From positions 1 through 8,395 of the forward strand of contig JAFDYM010000356.1 of NCBI GenBank assembly GCA_018267435.1: DNA of 8,395 nucleotides. The letters run 5' to 3'. The position numbers and the translations under genes are program-made. The notes below the pieces were generated by a model. It was not told where the DNA came from. It ran no database searches and saw nothing but the letters and a program-made list of their open reading frames with translations. Source of the DNA: Bacteroidota bacterium. Its GTDB lineage: Bacteria > Bacteroidota > Bacteroidia > Chitinophagales > LD1. Positions 6,449-8,395 of this stretch are shown here, piece by piece; within the stretch, counting starts at the first letter, position 1; each line of letters opens with the position of its first letter.

Positions 6449-7777
6449 CTACTCTTCGCGCGCACCTAGGCGGTAGCTAACCAAAGATAGCAACATGCCA
6501 AAAAATGGCAATATAGGTATGCGGTACCTTACCAAGGCGCCATAGTTAAAACTTGTAATACCTACTGCTATGCTTAGAATAAAAACAAAGGCCAGGCAAA
6601 AAACCACCAGATGGTCGCTTATTAAAATACCCAACAACGCGTAGATGCGCTTGTTAAACAACGCGCGCAATGTGTAAAAAAGCAACAACAAACTTTCTAG
6701 TGCCGATAGCAACATTACGGGGTTGCGCACTTGCCATATAAATGGGCCAAAAAGCGTAATAGCAATGGCCATTGGAGCCTGCTTAAGTATACCAACAGGT
6801 GTGTATTCTACATCAGAGCCAAGCGAGTATGCCGACCCCCCCTGCGTTTCGCCTAAGTATGAGTGCCAAGACTTAAAGCCTTCAGCCTTTTGTTGTAGCG
6901 AATCGATACTATATGAAGAAACCGAATTTCCTAGGCTTTGAACAAAAAAGATAGAAAGCCCCGCCCCTAAAACAAGCAATAGCGGACCTGCCAATACCCT
7001 TACAATTGTACTTTTAAAAACTGCCCTGTAGTAAGTTACGGCCATAAGTATACAGCATGGTATAAGGGTAAATATCATGAAGCCGCGTATCAAAGTTATA
7101 AGGTAAGTAGTAACAAGTAGCAACAATATGTTGCGCACTATATTTTGCTTAAGAATAACTGCTGAATAAAAACAATAGAATGCAAGCAATATGGAACCCA
7201 ACATAATACTGTCTTTACCTACGCCCGAACCCCAAAACAATACCGATGGAATAAACAAAAACGAAACAGACATTGCTTTATGAAGCTGCGGGCGCACCGA
7301 TACTACCAACTTAAAAGCTAACCACTGAAAGGTAAAACTTATGTAGGCAAAAAATAGGCACAATACTATATACGAATTGAACGATACGAGATTAACAACC
7401 GAAGCAATGCGTATAGTGGTAAGAGTTGGGCTGCCCCTTAGCAAATACATTACCCCGTGTTCATCGGCGTACCGCAAACACTCAATGGGGTAATACTCTT
7501 GAAAGCCGAATAAAAACCTAATATATATCTCTGGTTGCGAAAATGTAAGGCCGTATAATGGTGATACGGAATAATAAAAGGCTAAACTATCGCCCCCTTT
7601 ATAGTAGTAAATGTATATAAGTGTAAAAAAAATTGTAGCGCCAAACTTGGCCATTAGCCCCCTTATATAATACGCTCCGTATATAGGGTTCTCGGCGTTA
7701 TTGTTTACTGTGCGCCTTGCCAATAAAAAAAACATTGCCAAATAAATAGGCGTAAGTAGCAAGTCTAAAATATCCAT
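6449..7777 (-). CDS. Polytopic membrane protein, putative Wzy-like polysaccharide polymerase
   Basis: Integral inner-membrane protein of 442 residues with about 11-12 hydrophobic segments, among them roughly 5-20, 44-59, 134-158, 168-182, 190-208, 214-230, 233-250, 260-280, 334-348, 355-372 and 388-408, and the C-terminal 420-436. A long hydrophilic loop (about 281-333) is the most likely periplasmic catalytic or substrate loop. Recurrent motifs are GGDS (61-64) after the second segment, FWGSGVGKDSI (181-191), an R231-G232 pair, GGSAYSLG (313-320) and NYGALVRYRIPILPF (411-425). I recall similar motifs from unnamed Bacteroidota membrane proteins in O-antigen and capsule loci, usually annotated as hypothetical or EpsG/Wzy-like; no biochemical role is established to my knowledge. 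It is the first gene of the minus-strand run, 60 bases from the divergent asparagine synthase. A GT-C type glycosyltransferase is the main alternative to a polymerase. The gene itself is certain; the function is tentative. Confidence 0.72.
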   Translation of the reverse strand: MDILDLLLTPIYLAMFFLLARRTVNNNAENPIYGAYYIRGLMAKFGATIFFTLIYIYYYKGGDSLAFYYSVSPLYGLTFSQPEIYIRFLFGFQEYYPIECLRYADEHGVMYLLRGSPTLTTIRIASVVNLVSFNSYIVLCLFFAYISFTFQWLAFKLVVSVRPQLHKAMSVSFLFIPSVLFWGSGVGKDSIMLGSILLAFYCFYSAVILKQNIVRNILLLLVTTYLITLIRGFMIFTLIPCCILMAVTYYRAVFKSTIVRVLAGPLLLVLGAGLSIFFVQSLGNSVSSYSIDSLQQKAEGFKSWHSYLGETQGGSAYSLGSDVEYTPVGILKQAPMAIAITLFGPFIWQVRNPVMLLSALESLLLLFYTLRALFNKRIYALLGILISDHLVVFCLAFVFILSIAVGITSFNYGALVRYRIPILPFFGMLLSLVSYRLGAREE

Positions 7778-7837
7778 AAGCTTCCCGAAATTAAACGATT
7801 ATTCCATCTTTGTGGTTATAGCAAGTATTTTAGTTGT
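7778..7837. promoter_or_regulatory. Divergent intergenic region, presumed promoters for asnB and the wzy-like operon
   Basis: Sixty AT-rich bases separate the start codons of two divergent genes, so any promoters close to them should lie here or in the gene ends. On the plus strand, TATTTTAG (7826-7833) is one mismatch from the Bacteroidota -7 consensus TAnnTTTG and a TTTG lies at 7809-7812, but the spacer is only 13 bases (about 19 is usual) and the -7 would sit almost on the ATG. No good match is seen on the minus strand. Promoter presence is inferred from layout; the exact elements are not identified. Confidence 0.35.
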
Positions 7838-8395
7838 ATGTGCGGCATAGCAGGATATTTACAAAAACCAGGGCAAGCAAGTCTTAGCCACCACATGGCA
7901 CAGGCCATTGCCTGCCTTAATAAGCGCGGTCCCGATACCCAGCGTATACAGCAGCCATCGGCGAATGTATGGCTAGCACACGCCCGCCTTTCTATTATCG
8001 ACACCTCTAGCATTGCCCACCAGCCAATGGTAGATGCTACAGATAGGTACACCATTGTTTTTAATGGGGAAATATTCAACTACCGCAAGCTTGCTGCGGA
8101 ACATTTGCAGGGCCAAATATTCAAATCTACCTCTGATACTGAAGTACTGTTATATCTATACATTAAACTTGGTGCCGAATGCGTTAACCTATTGAACGGT
8201 TTTTTTGCTTTTGCCATTCATGATAAACAAACCAACAGCACATTTATAGCCCGCGATCGCTATGGTATAAAGCCTTTGCATATTTATACTGATGAGCAAA
8301 TGACCTTGTTTGCCAGCGAGGTAAAAAGCATAGCGGCATTTCCTATAGCTAAACAGCTAAACAAAGCTACACTGGCACTATACCTGCAGCTAAAC
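7838..8395 (+). CDS. asnB: Asparagine synthase (glutamine-hydrolysing), N-terminal 186 codons; continues past right edge
   Basis: Class II glutamine amidotransferase half of an AsnB-type enzyme, which uses glutamine and ATP to amidate aspartate, or in glycan clusters sometimes a sugar acid. It begins MCGIAG, so after removal of Met the nucleophile Cys2 is N-terminal as the family requires. Further residues for glutamine binding are visible: KRGPD (29-33), HARLSIID (48-55), FNGEIFNY (75-82) with N76-G77 of the oxyanion hole, SDTEVLL (99-105) and RDRYGIKPL (139-147). The synthase domain lies beyond the right edge, so a true asparagine synthase cannot be separated from an amidotransferase dedicated to polysaccharide modification. 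It is the only gene on the plus strand and diverges from the polysaccharide operon across 60 bases. There is no obvious Shine-Dalgarno before the ATG, as often in this phylum. Confidence 0.9.
   Translation, partial: MCGIAGYLQKPGQASLSHHMAQAIACLNKRGPDTQRIQQPSANVWLAHARLSIIDTSSIAHQPMVDATDRYTIVFNGEIFNYRKLAAEHLQGQIFKSTSDTEVLLYLYIKLGAECVNLLNGFFAFAIHDKQTNSTFIARDRYGIKPLHIYTDEQMTLFASEVKSIAAFPIAKQLNKATLALYLQLN

Noticed and set aside
7816..8079. Minus-strand open frame of 87 codons
   Set aside because: It lies almost wholly antisense to the well-supported N-terminal glutaminase domain of asnB and shows no motif.

Overview
The window looks like part of a Bacteroidota (Bacteroidetes) chromosome carrying a surface-polysaccharide locus. 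The assignment is inferred from the moderate-to-low GC content, heavy use of ATA (Ile) and CTA/TTA codons, the near absence of convincing Shine-Dalgarno sequences, and the protein families present. I cannot name a genus from the sequence alone.

Layout: eight genes lie head-to-tail on the minus strand, so the transcript runs from right to left. In transcription order they are: a Wzy-like polytopic membrane protein (7777-6449), an ABC exporter permease Wzm (6331-5477), its ATPase Wzt with an added C-terminal carbohydrate-binding-type domain (5470-4235), an FkbM-family methyltransferase (4259-3468, overlapping wzt), a DUF6492-type putative glycosyltransferase (3461-2538), a GT11 alpha-1,2-fucosyltransferase-type enzyme (2525-1719), a GT-A fold glycosyltransferase of the group often labelled HlpA-like (1703-753), and the first 222 codons of a GDP-mannose 3,5-epimerase (667 to the left edge). 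On the right, divergent from this run, is the first 186 codons of a glutamine-hydrolysing asparagine synthase (7838 to the right edge). From wzm to the HlpA-like gene, gaps are 15 bases or less, or overlapping, which implies one operon. wzy-like to wzm is separated by 117 bases and the last glycosyltransferase to the epimerase by 85 bases.

How the parts fit (inference): the three glycosyltransferases build or decorate a glycan on a lipid carrier, the epimerase supplies GDP-L-galactose and/or GDP-L-gulose, FkbM adds an O-methyl group, and Wzm/Wzt exports the product. The extended Wzt C-terminus suggests that a modified glycan end is recognised for export, as in the known O8/O9a-type systems. 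No initiating sugar-phosphate transferase, Wzx flippase or chain-length regulator is in the window; these could lie outside it.

This is largely a recognisable cell-surface glycan locus, and I see no clear sign of an entirely new system. The points most worth a second look are the pairing of a bacterial GDP-mannose 3,5-epimerase with a GT11 enzyme (possible L-galactose transfer), a polymerase-like protein beside an ABC exporter, the Wzt C-domain/FkbM overlap, and three back-to-back inverted repeats in the wzy-wzm gap. There are no RNA genes, insertion sequences or CRISPR arrays, and no gene-free stretch longer than 117 bases.
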